DNA from: Pantoea sp. SOD02
Lineage (GTDB): Bacteria; Pseudomonadota; Gammaproteobacteria; Enterobacterales; Enterobacteriaceae
DNA: 64,000 bases
Reading direction: 5' to 3'
NCBI RefSeq assembly: GCF_024707505.1
Contig: NZ_CP102604.1
Location: forward strand, 868,001-932,000
The notes under the pieces were generated by a model. The model saw only the letters and a list, made by a program, of their open reading frames with translations. It had not been told where the DNA came from and made no database searches. Positions 20,498-28,672 of the stretch are shown piece by piece. A program made the position numbers and the translations under genes. Numbering within the stretch: position 1 is the stretch's first letter; every line of letters begins with the position of its first letter.

Positions 20498-21188
20498 GCG
20501 CCAGCTGAACCAGCAGGTTTTCAACCATCAGCGAAGACTGTTTTGCCGCAACGCTGAGGAACTCGTCAAAGCTCAGGTGTGATTTCTGATCGGCGACGTC
20601 AGAAATCGCGCGCACCACCACAAAAGGCACCTTGAACTGATGGCAAACGTGACCGATCGCGGTCGCTTCCATCTCCACCGCAATCGCCTGCGGGAAGGTG
20701 GTGCGGATACGCGCCAGCGGTGCCGCGCCGTTGATAAAGGCATCGCCGCTCACGACCAAACCGCGTACCGCGTTGAGGTCGAGCTGCTTGATAACCAGCT
20801 CAGCGGCGGCAATCAGTTTGTCATCTGCCACGAAAGCTGCGGGGCAACCGGCCATCTGGCCGGGCTCGTAGCCGAAGGCGGTGACGTCGGCATCGTGATA
20901 GCGCACTTCATCGGACACCACGATATCGCCCACTTTCAGCGTTGGCGCCAATCCGCCAGCAGAACCGGTGTTGATCACCACATCCGGCTTGCACAGCTGG
21001 AGCAGCAAGGTGGTGCCGAGCGCGGCAGCCACTTTACCGATGCCTGATTTCAGCAGCGCCACTTCAACACCGTTCAGCGTGCCGGTATAAATTTCGCAGC
21101 CGGCCAGCGTCAATGTCTGGCGGTTTTCGATTTTGTCACGCAGCAGAGTAACTTCCTGCTCCATCGCGCCAATAATGCCTACTTTCAT
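20490..21188 (-). CDS. mtnN: 5'-methylthioadenosine/S-adenosylhomocysteine nucleosidase (MtnN)
   Basis: Hydrolyses methylthioadenosine, S-adenosylhomocysteine and 5'-deoxyadenosine in salvage and quorum-signal (AI-2) precursor formation. The 232-residue protein equals the E. coli enzyme in length. Glu12 in [10 protein letters not shown] is the catalytic acid-side residue, INTGSAGGL forms the ribose site, and [10 protein letters not shown] carries the catalytic Asp near 197. Divergent from dgt over 97 bp; btuF follows with an 8 bp overlap. Confidence 0.98.
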   Translation of the reverse strand: MKVGIIGAMEQEVTLLRDKIENRQTLTLAGCEIYTGTLNGVEVALLKSGIGKVAAALGTTLLLQLCKPDVVINTGSAGGLAPTLKVGDIVVSDEVRYHDADVTAFGYEPGQMAGCPAAFVADDKLIAAAELVIKQLDLNAVRGLVVSGDAFINGAAPLARIRTTFPQAIAVEMEATAIGHVCHQFKVPFVVVRAISDVADQKSHLSFDEFLSVAAKQSSLMVENLLVQLARG

Positions 21189-21285
21189 AAGAATCTCGCT
21201 AATTTAATGGATGTAACCCGCAAAAGTGAGGCATAGTCTAACATGGCTGATTGAGGAAGAATTCACGAAAAAATAAGGGGTAATT

Positions 21286-22779
21286 ATGGCGACGATCAAT
21301 TTCAGGAAGAAGATCAGTTTCACCCGCCCTTATACCAGCCGCAAAGATCCCGAAGGGGAATACTTTATTACCCGCCACTTTGAAAGCGATCGCGGACGTA
21401 TTATTAACTCCGCCGCGATTCGTCGTCTGCAACAGAAAACCCAGGTATTCCCGCTGGAGCGCAACGCGGCGGTGCGTTCGCGTTTGACGCACTCGCTGGA
21501 AGTGCAGCAAACCGGGCGATATATCACCAAAGAGATTCTGCAAGCGTTGAAAACCCAGGGCGGCGGGCTGGCGAATTATGGACTGGATGAGTTCGAAGGT
21601 GCCTTCGAAAGCCTGATCGAGATGGCCTGTTTGCTGCACGATGTTGGCAATCCGCCGTTTGGTCACTTTGGTGAAGCGGCGATCAATGACTGGTTCGATG
21701 ATAATCTGCCTGCCGAGCTGGTCGATCCGCTGGTGGCGGGCGTTGCCGATGAATCAGAGCGATCTGCTTTTGACCAGTTAAATGCAATGATTCGTCAAGA
21801 TTTATGCCATTTCGAGGGCAACGCCCAGGCGATTCGCCTGGTGCATACGCTGCTGCAACTCAATCTCAGCTATGCGCAGGTCGCCTGTATTTTAAAATAT
21901 ACCGCGCCCGCATGGTGGCAAGGCGATAAACCGGCTGAATTTAGCGTATTAATGAAAAAACCGGGTTTCTATTTATCTGAGCGTGAATATGTGGCTGAGT
22001 TACGCGAGGCAACGAATATAAAAGAGCACCATCGTTTTCCGCTCACCTGGATAATGGAAGCCGCCGACGATATCTCTTATTGCATTGCCGATCTGGATGA
22101 CGCCGTAGAAAAAGACATCTTCCATGTTGAAACGCTGTATAAGCATTTACTTGATGCCTGGGGCACGGTAAAAACCGGCGATGTTTTCAGCCGCACCATC
22201 GGCGATGCCTGGAAAGAGGCTAATCAGAAAAAACGCCGCAGTATCAGCGATCAATTCTTTATGTCGCTGCGGGTTAACGTGCAAAACGTGCTGGTTAGCC
22301 ATGCGGTTAAGCGTTTCATCGACAACTTACCTGCTATTTTCGAAGGCGATTTTAATCATGCTTTGCTGGAAGATGATGGCGAAGAAGGGCGCTTGCTGAA
22401 ACTGTTTAAAACGGTGGCGCGTCAGCAGGTGTTTAATCATCCGGAAGTTGAACAACTGGAATTACAGGGTTATCGGGTGATTAAAGGTTTGCTCGAAATA
22501 TATCAGTCATTGCTGTTGCTGGATTACGAGCAATTTACCACTTTGATGAACGAGGATTTTCTGGCAAAGCATCCAATTGAAACCCGGCTGTTTCATAAGC
22601 TTTCCGGCAAACATCGCAAAGCCTATCAGCAACACATGCGTTCATTAATTGTTGAGCATAAATATCAGCGCCTGTTGTGGGAACGTTATTATCGTGCGCG
22701 CCTGATTCAGGACTACATTAGCGGGATGACGGACAATTATGCCTGGGATGAATATCGTCGTTTAATGGCGGTTGAATAA
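21286..22779 (+). CDS. dgt: Deoxyguanosine triphosphate triphosphohydrolase (Dgt)
   Basis: HD-domain enzyme that hydrolyses dGTP to deoxyguanosine and triphosphate, limiting the dGTP pool. The 497-residue protein has H69 in SRLTHSLEV and the HD pair H118-D119 in [15 protein letters not shown], with a later metal-site region in [16 protein letters not shown]. coli Dgt is 505 residues and lies in the same place between mtnN and degP. ATG 21286 follows AAGGGG. Confidence 0.97.
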   Translation: MATINFRKKISFTRPYTSRKDPEGEYFITRHFESDRGRIINSAAIRRLQQKTQVFPLERNAAVRSRLTHSLEVQQTGRYITKEILQALKTQGGGLANYGLDEFEGAFESLIEMACLLHDVGNPPFGHFGEAAINDWFDDNLPAELVDPLVAGVADESERSAFDQLNAMIRQDLCHFEGNAQAIRLVHTLLQLNLSYAQVACILKYTAPAWWQGDKPAEFSVLMKKPGFYLSEREYVAELREATNIKEHHRFPLTWIMEAADDISYCIADLDDAVEKDIFHVETLYKHLLDAWGTVKTGDVFSRTIGDAWKEANQKKRRSISDQFFMSLRVNVQNVLVSHAVKRFIDNLPAIFEGDFNHALLEDDGEEGRLLKLFKTVARQQVFNHPEVEQLELQGYRVIKGLLEIYQSLLLLDYEQFTTLMNEDFLAKHPIETRLFHKLSGKHRKAYQQHMRSLIVEHKYQRLLWERYYRARLIQDYISGMTDNYAWDEYRRLMAVE

Positions 22780-22834
22780 GCGCAGAATTGTAAAGACGAA
22801 GAACAATTTTTTACCTTTGCCTAAAACTTTATTA

Positions 22835-22862
22835 GGAACTTCGCGCTAAAAACTTAATCTCA
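22835..22862 (+). promoter_or_regulatory. Candidate sigmaE promoter for degP
   Basis: A -35 GGAACTT (22835-22841) and a -10-like TCTCA (22858-22862) are separated by 16 bases, the usual sigmaE spacing. It lies about 54 bp before the degP start, as in E. coli where degP is a classic sigmaE target. The -10 deviates from TCTGA/TCTAA at one base. Confidence 0.7.
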
Positions 22863-22915
22863 CCATCACGACCACAGCAATGGTCTGGCCGTAATTCTTA
22901 GAGAGACACAGATAA

Positions 22916-24364
22916 ATGAAAAAAAACACAATTATGCTGGCGTTGGCGCTGAGTTTCGGCGCGACGGCGTTGAGCCCTGTGAGTGTATTTGCCGCAGAGA
23001 CCGCTTCTTCTTCCAGCCAGCAGTTGCCAAGCCTGGCACCGATGCTGGAAAAAGTTATGCCGTCCGTGGTGAGTATCAGCGTGGAAGGCACGACGACGGT
23101 TAAAACACCGCGTATGCCACAGCAGTTCCAGCAATTCTTTGGTGATAATTCTCCGTTCTGCCAGGACGGATCACCGTTCCAGAGTTCGCCAATGTGCCAA
23201 AACGGCGCGGGCGGTGACGGCGGCGGCGCGGATGGCGGTGCTAACGCGCAGAAACAGCAGTTCCGTGCGCTCGGTTCTGGCGTGGTAATTAACGCGGATA
23301 AAGGCTATGTGGTGACTAACAACCACGTGGTGGATAACGCGACCAAAATTCAGGTTCAGCTCAGCGATGGCCGTCGCTACGATGCCAAAGTAATTGGTAA
23401 AGATCCGCAGTCAGATATCGCGCTGATTCAGCTGCAGGATGCGAAAAACCTCACCGCAATCAAAATTGCCGATTCTGACATCTTGCGCGTCGGTGATTAC
23501 ACCGTGGCGATCGGTAACCCGTACGGCCTCGGAGAAACCGTGACCTCGGGGATTGTTTCAGCGCTGGGTCGCAGCGGCCTGAACGTTGAAAACTATGAAA
23601 ACTTCATCCAGACCGATGCGGCGATCAACCGGGGTAACTCCGGCGGCGCGTTGGTTAACCTTAACGGTGAGCTGATCGGGATTAATACTGCGATTCTGGC
23701 GCCGGACGGCGGCAACATCGGTATCGGCTTTGCGATCCCAAGTTCAATGGTGAAAAACCTGACCGCGCAGATGGTTGAATACGGCCAGGTGAAACGCGGT
23801 GAGCTGGGCATTATGGGCACCGAGCTGAACTCTGAGCTGGCGAAAGCGATGAAAGTCGATGCGCAGCGCGGCGCCTTTGTTAGCCAGGTGCTGCCGAATT
23901 CCGCTGCGGCGAAAGCCGGCGTGAAAGCCGGTGACGTAGTGGTGTCGATGAACGGTAAAGCGCTGACCAGCTTCGCGGCGCTGCGTGCAGAGGTCGGCTC
24001 GCTGCCGGTTGGCACCAAACTGCAGCTGGGTCTGCTGCGCGATGGCAAACCGGTGAACGTCACGGTTGAATTGCAGCAGAGTTCGCAGGATAAAGTGCAG
24101 TCCGCCACCATTTACACCGGCATTGAAGGTGCCGATCTCAGCAATATCGATACTAACGGCCAGAAAGGCGTGCGTGTCGATAGCGTTAAACCGGGCAGCG
24201 CAGCGGCGCGTATCGGTCTGAAGAAAGGTGACGTGATTCTCGGCGTGAACCAGCAAGCCGTGGCTAACCTTGGCGAGCTGCGCAAAGTGCTCGATACCAA
24301 ACCTTCGGTGCTGGCACTGAACGTACAGCGCGGTGACAACAGCCTGTATCTGCTGATGCAGTAA
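22916..24364 (+). CDS. degP: Periplasmic serine protease/chaperone DegP (HtrA)
   Basis: Heat-shock protease and chaperone that removes misfolded envelope proteins. The 482-residue precursor has a signal peptide to about residue 26, a chymotrypsin-like domain with triad His137 (NNHVVD), Asp167 (QSDIAL) and Ser242 (RGNSGGA), and two PDZ domains (roughly 280-370 and 390-480). The LA loop keeps its cysteine pair Cys82/Cys94. A Gly/Asp/Ala-rich stretch at 98-111 replaces the Gln/Gly-rich linker of E. coli. Preceded by a sigmaE-like promoter and followed by a strong terminator. Confidence 0.99.
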   Translation: MKKNTIMLALALSFGATALSPVSVFAAETASSSSQQLPSLAPMLEKVMPSVVSISVEGTTTVKTPRMPQQFQQFFGDNSPFCQDGSPFQSSPMCQNGAGGDGGGADGGANAQKQQFRALGSGVVINADKGYVVTNNHVVDNATKIQVQLSDGRRYDAKVIGKDPQSDIALIQLQDAKNLTAIKIADSDILRVGDYTVAIGNPYGLGETVTSGIVSALGRSGLNVENYENFIQTDAAINRGNSGGALVNLNGELIGINTAILAPDGGNIGIGFAIPSSMVKNLTAQMVEYGQVKRGELGIMGTELNSELAKAMKVDAQRGAFVSQVLPNSAAAKAGVKAGDVVVSMNGKALTSFAALRAEVGSLPVGTKLQLGLLRDGKPVNVTVELQQSSQDKVQSATIYTGIEGADLSNIDTNGQKGVRVDSVKPGSAAARIGLKKGDVILGVNQQAVANLGELRKVLDTKPSVLALNVQRGDNSLYLLMQ

Positions 24365-24384
24365 GTTTCAGGTTGTTGAAAACA

Positions 24385-24408
24385 GGCGAGCCTCGGCTCG
24401 CCTTTTTT
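24385..24408 (+). terminator. Rho-independent terminator after degP
   Basis: Stem GGCGAGCC/GGCTCGCC with a very short centre, followed by six T residues, 20 bp after the degP stop. Confidence 0.95.
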
Positions 24409-24548
24409 GTGTCTGTGCAAATGTCCGGTACTGAATGTGACGCTTACCGCAAATCCCGCATAATCCCCACGGCTATGTGCAACTGCACAATGTCAGCGCC
24501 TTAACGGATGCGTATTCTGTCTGTTCGTCCTTATCTCCGGAGTGTTTG

Positions 24549-25706
24549 ATGGCCACCTATCATCTCGATGCGCGACTGGCTCAGGATATTGTTGCCCGCA
24601 CCATGCAAATTATTGATAGCAATGTCAACGTGATGGATGCGCGCGGTCGCATCATCGGCAGTGGCGATCGTGAACGTATTGGCGAATTGCACGAAGGCGC
24701 GCTGCTGGTGCTGTCACAAGGCCGCGTGGTGGACATCGACGAAGCGGTGGCAAAACATCTGCACGGCGTGCGTCCCGGCATCAATTTACCGCTGCGTATT
24801 GATGGCGACATCGTCGGCGTAATCGGTTTGACTGGCCAACCCGCAACGCTGCGTCACTACGGTGAGTTGGTGTGTATGACCGCTGAAATGATGCTGGAGC
24901 AGGCGCGGTTGCTGCATATGCTGGCGCAGGACAGCCGCTTGCGTGAAGAGCTGGTGCTGAATCTGGTACGCAGCGAAACCTTATCGCCAGCGCTGAGCGA
25001 ATGGGCGCAGCGGCTCGGCATCGATCTCAATCAGCCGCGCGTGGTGGCGGTGGTGGAAGTGGACAGCGGCCAGCTTGGCGTCGATAGCGCCATGTCCGAG
25101 CTGCAGCAGTTGCAAACGCTGCTGACCACGCCGGAGCGTGACAATCTGATTGCGATTGTTTCACTCACCGAAATGGTGGTGCTGAAACCGGCACTGAATG
25201 CGCATGGCCGCTACGATCAGGACGATCATCGTCGTCGCGTGGATCAACTGCTGCAACGCATGAAAGAGAGCGGACAGGTGCGGATGCGTATCGCGCTCGG
25301 CAACTACTTTACCGGTCCCGGCAGCATCGCGCGTTCGTACCGTACCGCGCGCACCACCATGATGGTGGGCAAACAGCGCATGCCAGAACAGCGCAGCTAT
25401 TTTTATCAGGATCTGGTGCTGCCGGTGCTGCTCGACAGTTTACGCGGCGGCTGGCAGGCCAACGAACTGGCGCGCCCGCTGGCGAAGCTGAAAAGCATGG
25501 ATAACAATGGTTTGCTGCGGCGTACATTGGTGGCGTGGTTTAGCCATAATGTGCAACCCAGCGCTACGGCGCGCGCGCTGTTTATTCACCGCAACACGCT
25601 GGAGTATCGCCTCAATCGTATTTCCGAGCTTACCGGTCTCGATCTGGGCAACTTCGACGATCGTTTGTTGCTGTATGTGGCGCTACAACTGGATGAGCAA
25701 AGTTAA
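24549..25706 (+). CDS. cdaR: Carbohydrate diacid regulator CdaR
   Basis: DNA-binding activator of galactarate/glucarate/glycerate genes in E. coli. The 385-residue protein has the N-terminal sugar-diacid recognition domain (about residues 1-135, starting MATYHLDARLAQDIVARTMQII), a GGDEF-like middle region and a C-terminal PucR-type helix-turn-helix around TARALFIHRNTLEYRLNRI. ATG 24549 lies six bases after CGGAG; the open frame starts 24 codons earlier without homology. It follows degP as in E. coli. Its TAA stop overlaps the next start by one base (TAATG), so a lyase gene is translationally coupled to this regulator. Confidence 0.95.
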   Translation: MATYHLDARLAQDIVARTMQIIDSNVNVMDARGRIIGSGDRERIGELHEGALLVLSQGRVVDIDEAVAKHLHGVRPGINLPLRIDGDIVGVIGLTGQPATLRHYGELVCMTAEMMLEQARLLHMLAQDSRLREELVLNLVRSETLSPALSEWAQRLGIDLNQPRVVAVVEVDSGQLGVDSAMSELQQLQTLLTTPERDNLIAIVSLTEMVVLKPALNAHGRYDQDDHRRRVDQLLQRMKESGQVRMRIALGNYFTGPGSIARSYRTARTTMMVGKQRMPEQRSYFYQDLVLPVLLDSLRGGWQANELARPLAKLKSMDNNGLLRRTLVAWFSHNVQPSATARALFIHRNTLEYRLNRISELTGLDLGNFDDRLLLYVALQLDEQS

Positions 25707-26935
25707 TGAGAAACCTGTGGATTGCGCTGCTGTGGCTGTATAGCGTGCTAAGTGTGGCTAACGATCCGGCCTTTCTCACTTTAAACGATCTTCAGCGGGT
25801 TAAGCAGCAGCTGGCACATCATCAAGCTGCGCCGCCCACGATCGATGCCTGGCATCAGTTAAAGCAGCAGGCGGATAACGCGCTGAAACACCCCAATCCC
25901 AGCGTCACCGATAAAGGTATGCTGCCGCCGAGCGGATCGAAGCAGGATTATTTAAGCCTGAGCGCCTATTGGTGGCCGGACGACAGCAGCGCCGACGGCT
26001 TGCCGTGGCAACGTCGCGACGGCGAAGTGAATCCCGCCAGTAAGAATGAACAAAGTGATGGTGTGCGGCTGGCGCGCTTTACCGCTGATTTTCAGGCACT
26101 GACGCTGGCCTGGTATTTCTCTGGCGATCAACGTTATGCCGATAAAGCGCTGGCGATGATGCGCCACTGGTTTATCGATCCCGCCAGCCGCATGCATCCG
26201 AATCTAAACTTTGCACAGGGAATTCCGGGCCGATCCGCAGGCCGCCATGATGGCGTGCTGGATGGACGCTACTTTGCCACGCGCGTGGTGGATGCGCTGA
26301 CGTTGCTGCGTAATGCGCCCGGTTGGCAGCCAGCCGATCAGCAGGCGATGCATTTTTGGTTTAGCGAGTATCTGCACTGGCTGCGGCACAATCCTTTAGC
26401 GCTACAAGAAGCGGCGGCGGCGAATAATCATGGCAGTTGGTATTGCACGCAGGTGGCGGGAATTGCCTGGTATCTCGGCGATCGTGAGATGGTTAAAGCA
26501 ATGGTGGAATTGGCGCGCAGTAAAATTGCGCTGCAAATCCGTGCCGATGGCAGCCAGCCCGCCGAGTTAGCGCGCACGCGATCCTTCCATTACAGCTACT
26601 TCAATCTGCAGGCGCTTACTGCATTGGCGCAGTTGGCCGGTAAAGCAGGATTGGGTGATTTGTGGCATAGCAGGCAACAGCAAAGCGGCTCATTGCTGGA
26701 TGCGCTGGACATGATGGCGCCGTACAGCGATGCCAGTAAAGTCTGGCCGTGGAAAAACCGCGATCGGGTGAGCCAACGCATCATTCCCTTGCTTTCAATG
26801 GCCGACAACAGTTTGCAGCAGCCGCGTTATCAGCACTGGATCAGGCAGACGCAATGGAAAGATCAAAACAGCGGGGCGGTGATGCAGGCACTGCGCGATA
26901 CCTGGCTGCTTTCGCTGCCTTATCAGCAGCCATAA
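25706..26935 (+). CDS. Predicted secreted alginate lyase family protein (PL5-like)
   Basis: The 409-residue protein has a signal peptide (MRNLWIALLWLYSVLSVA, cleavage near residue 18) and an all-alpha-type sequence like the alginate lyase superfamily. NNHGSWY at 240-246 corresponds to the catalytic Asn-His motif of AlgL/A1-III enzymes. AELARTRSFHYSYFNLQAL (286-304) supplies the expected Arg and Tyr. Also conserved is YLSLSAYWWPD near 82-92. It probably acts in the periplasm or outside the cell on a uronate-containing polysaccharide; the actual substrate cannot be read from sequence. It is absent from this site in E. coli, where yaeH follows cdaR. Its ATG overlaps the cdaR stop, and it may therefore share cdaR regulation. 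Confidence 0.85.
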   Translation: MRNLWIALLWLYSVLSVANDPAFLTLNDLQRVKQQLAHHQAAPPTIDAWHQLKQQADNALKHPNPSVTDKGMLPPSGSKQDYLSLSAYWWPDDSSADGLPWQRRDGEVNPASKNEQSDGVRLARFTADFQALTLAWYFSGDQRYADKALAMMRHWFIDPASRMHPNLNFAQGIPGRSAGRHDGVLDGRYFATRVVDALTLLRNAPGWQPADQQAMHFWFSEYLHWLRHNPLALQEAAAANNHGSWYCTQVAGIAWYLGDREMVKAMVELARSKIALQIRADGSQPAELARTRSFHYSYFNLQALTALAQLAGKAGLGDLWHSRQQQSGSLLDALDMMAPYSDASKVWPWKNRDRVSQRIIPLLSMADNSLQQPRYQHWIRQTQWKDQNSGAVMQALRDTWLLSLPYQQP

Positions 26936-26957
26936 AAAAGGCCAGCATTAGCTGGCC
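26934..26957 (-). terminator. Terminator of yaeH, possibly bidirectional
   Basis: Stem GGCCAGC/GCTGGCC with an ATTA loop between the convergent lyase gene and yaeH. On the minus strand the stem is followed by six Ts, so it mainly serves yaeH; on the plus strand the downstream TGTTAA is weak. Confidence 0.9.
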
Positions 26958-26976
26958 TGTTAACATAAGCGAACAA

Positions 26977-27366
26977 TTATTTATTGCGGGTCAGCTGGTC
27001 GAGGTCTGATTCGATCTCAGCGATTTTGTTAGAGACCACGCTTTCCAGATGGCGCAGATCCGCCAGAATTTTACGCTTCAGATCCACTTCAACCTGGTCG
27101 CGCTGGCAAATCTGGTCCAGCTCATCGATCACGTAACGCAGGTTCGGGCTGATTTCCTGCACTTCTTTGTAACCCTGGCTGGTGTGATCGGCGACGACGG
27201 TTTTGCGCTGACGTGGATATTTGAATTTCACGCTTTTAGCGAAGAATTCACCTTTGTCTTTGCGGAAGTAGATTTTAAGAATGTCGTTGTTAGCTTCCTG
27301 ACGCAGGCTATAACGGTCGATGTCTTCAGGAGAGCTGATACCTAAGCTTTTCAGGTTGTCGTACAT
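26977..27366 (-). CDS. yaeH: Conserved DUF3461 family protein YaeH
   Basis: Small cytosolic protein of unknown function, conserved in enterobacteria between cdaR and dapD. The 129-residue product starts [10 protein letters not shown] at ATG 27366 and matches E. coli YaeH (128) almost end to end, including [30 protein letters not shown] and a charged C-terminal helix that may be coiled coil. The open frame continues upstream without homology. It is transcribed alone, with its own terminator. Confidence 0.95.
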   Translation of the reverse strand: MYDNLKSLGISSPEDIDRYSLRQEANNDILKIYFRKDKGEFFAKSVKFKYPRQRKTVVADHTSQGYKEVQEISPNLRYVIDELDQICQRDQVEVDLKRKILADLRHLESVVSNKIAEIESDLDQLTRNK

Positions 27367-27599
27367 AGCGTTTATATTCCATCTAAGAGTGGGTGAGCGC
27401 GCAGGACTATCATCATCATTCGGGATGCAGCAAAAACGCGGCAACCGGAACGCTTACGGCATACTTAATCAACTGTAGACACAAAAACCGGGATGAACAG
27501 TGCGCGACCGGAGTTAACTTGGCGCGGATTATGAACTGTTTGAAAAATAAACGCACGTGTTAATTCGCGGCGCGAAACAGGTAATTCAGGCGGGAGTGT

Positions 27600-27633
27600 A
27601 AACAAATAATTACGGGCCTGTAGGCAGGCCCGT
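27600..27633 (-). terminator. Terminator after dapD
   Basis: Nine-base stem ACGGGCCTG/CAGGCCCGT with a four-base loop, 27 bp beyond the dapD stop. On the minus strand it continues into the T-rich AATTATTTGTTT. The rest of the 293 bp between yaeH and dapD is AT-rich and shows no gene; it should contain the yaeH promoter. Confidence 0.8.
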
Positions 27634-27659
27634 CGGGAAGATTTACAGGCAGGAAAAGC

Positions 27660-28484
27660 TTAGTCGATGCTGCGCAGCAATTCGTTAATGCCTGTTTTGC
27701 TGAGGGTTTTAGCGTCAACTTTCTTCACGATGACCGCGCAGTACAGGCTGTAGCTACCATCTTTTGACGGCAGGTTGCCTGAAACCACCACCGAACCCGC
27801 CGGTACGCGACCGTAATGCACTTCGCCGGTTTCGCGGTCAAAGATTTTGGTGCTCTGGCCAATGTAAACGCCCATTGAGATCACTGAACCTTCTTCAACA
27901 ATCACGCCTTCAACGATTTCTGAACGTGCGCCGATGAAGCAGTTATCTTCGATGATGGTTGGATTGGCCTGCAGCGGCTCCAGCACGCCACCGATGCCCA
28001 CGCCGCCTGACAGGTGGACGTTTTTACCGATCTGCGCGCAAGAACCCACGGTCGCCCAGGTATCAACCATGGTGCCTTCATCAACGTAAGCGCCGATGTT
28101 GACGTAAGAAGGCATCAGCACGGTGTTACGCGCGATGAATGCGCCCTGACGCACAGCAGCCGGTGGCACTACGCGAAAACCGGCGTTTTTGAAACGCGCT
28201 TCATCCCAGCCCGCAAACTTCATTGGCACTTTGTCGTAGAAGCGAGTTTCAGAACCTTCCATGACTTGGTTGTCGTTGATGCGGAACGACAACAGCACCG
28301 CTTTCTTCAGCCACTGATGCGTTACCCACTCACCGTTGATCTTTTCAGACACGCGCAGTTCACCGCTATCCAGCAGGCCGATAACCTGGGTGATAGCATC
28401 GCGGGTCGCGCTGTCTACGCTAGATGGCGTGATGTCGGCGCGGCGCTCAAAGGCAGATTCGATAACGCTCTGTAACTGTTGCAT
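27660..28484 (-). CDS. dapD: Tetrahydrodipicolinate N-succinyltransferase (DapD)
   Basis: Transfers succinate from succinyl-CoA to tetrahydrodipicolinate in the diaminopimelate/lysine pathway, feeding peptidoglycan synthesis. The 274-residue protein has the hexapeptide-repeat left-handed beta-helix from about residue 105 to 230, including [38 protein letters not shown], and the C-terminal [13 protein letters not shown]. Same length as E. coli DapD. It lies downstream of glnD with an ERIC element in the 187 bp gap. Confidence 0.99.
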   Translation of the reverse strand: MQQLQSVIESAFERRADITPSSVDSATRDAITQVIGLLDSGELRVSEKINGEWVTHQWLKKAVLLSFRINDNQVMEGSETRFYDKVPMKFAGWDEARFKNAGFRVVPPAAVRQGAFIARNTVLMPSYVNIGAYVDEGTMVDTWATVGSCAQIGKNVHLSGGVGIGGVLEPLQANPTIIEDNCFIGARSEIVEGVIVEEGSVISMGVYIGQSTKIFDRETGEVHYGRVPAGSVVVSGNLPSKDGSYSLYCAVIVKKVDAKTLSKTGINELLRSID

Positions 28485-28543
28485 ATTTATTTCCTGATTC
28501 TGTCAAAGCGGAATGCACGCCAAATAGCGTACATAGTTAAATT

Positions 28544-28672
28544 ACCTGGCAAACATCATTCATGATGCAGGAAGGCGGCGACGCAGCGAATCCCCGGGAG
28601 CATACATCAGTATGTGACCGGGGTGAGCGAGGAAAGCCAACGCACCTGCAACGTGTAGGATGAAAGCCAGGT
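28544..28672. repeat. ERIC element (intergenic repeat unit) between glnD and dapD
   Basis: A 129 bp imperfect palindrome with terminal arms ACCTGGC/GCCAGGT and the inner arms GCAGG/CCTGC. The central part matches the ERIC core: GCGAATCCCCGGGAGC, ACAT, then TATGTGACCGGGGTGAGCG, very close to the standard ERIC primer sites. Length agrees with full-size ERIC (about 127 bp). Its right end coincides with the first base of the glnD stop codon complement, so it probably inserted right after glnD and would form a long hairpin in a glnD-dapD transcript. Confidence 0.95.

Noticed and set aside
22790..22816. Possible CpxR box upstream of degP (GTAAA followed by N5 and an imperfect second half)
   Set aside because: Only one half-site is good; the second repeat deviates at several positions.
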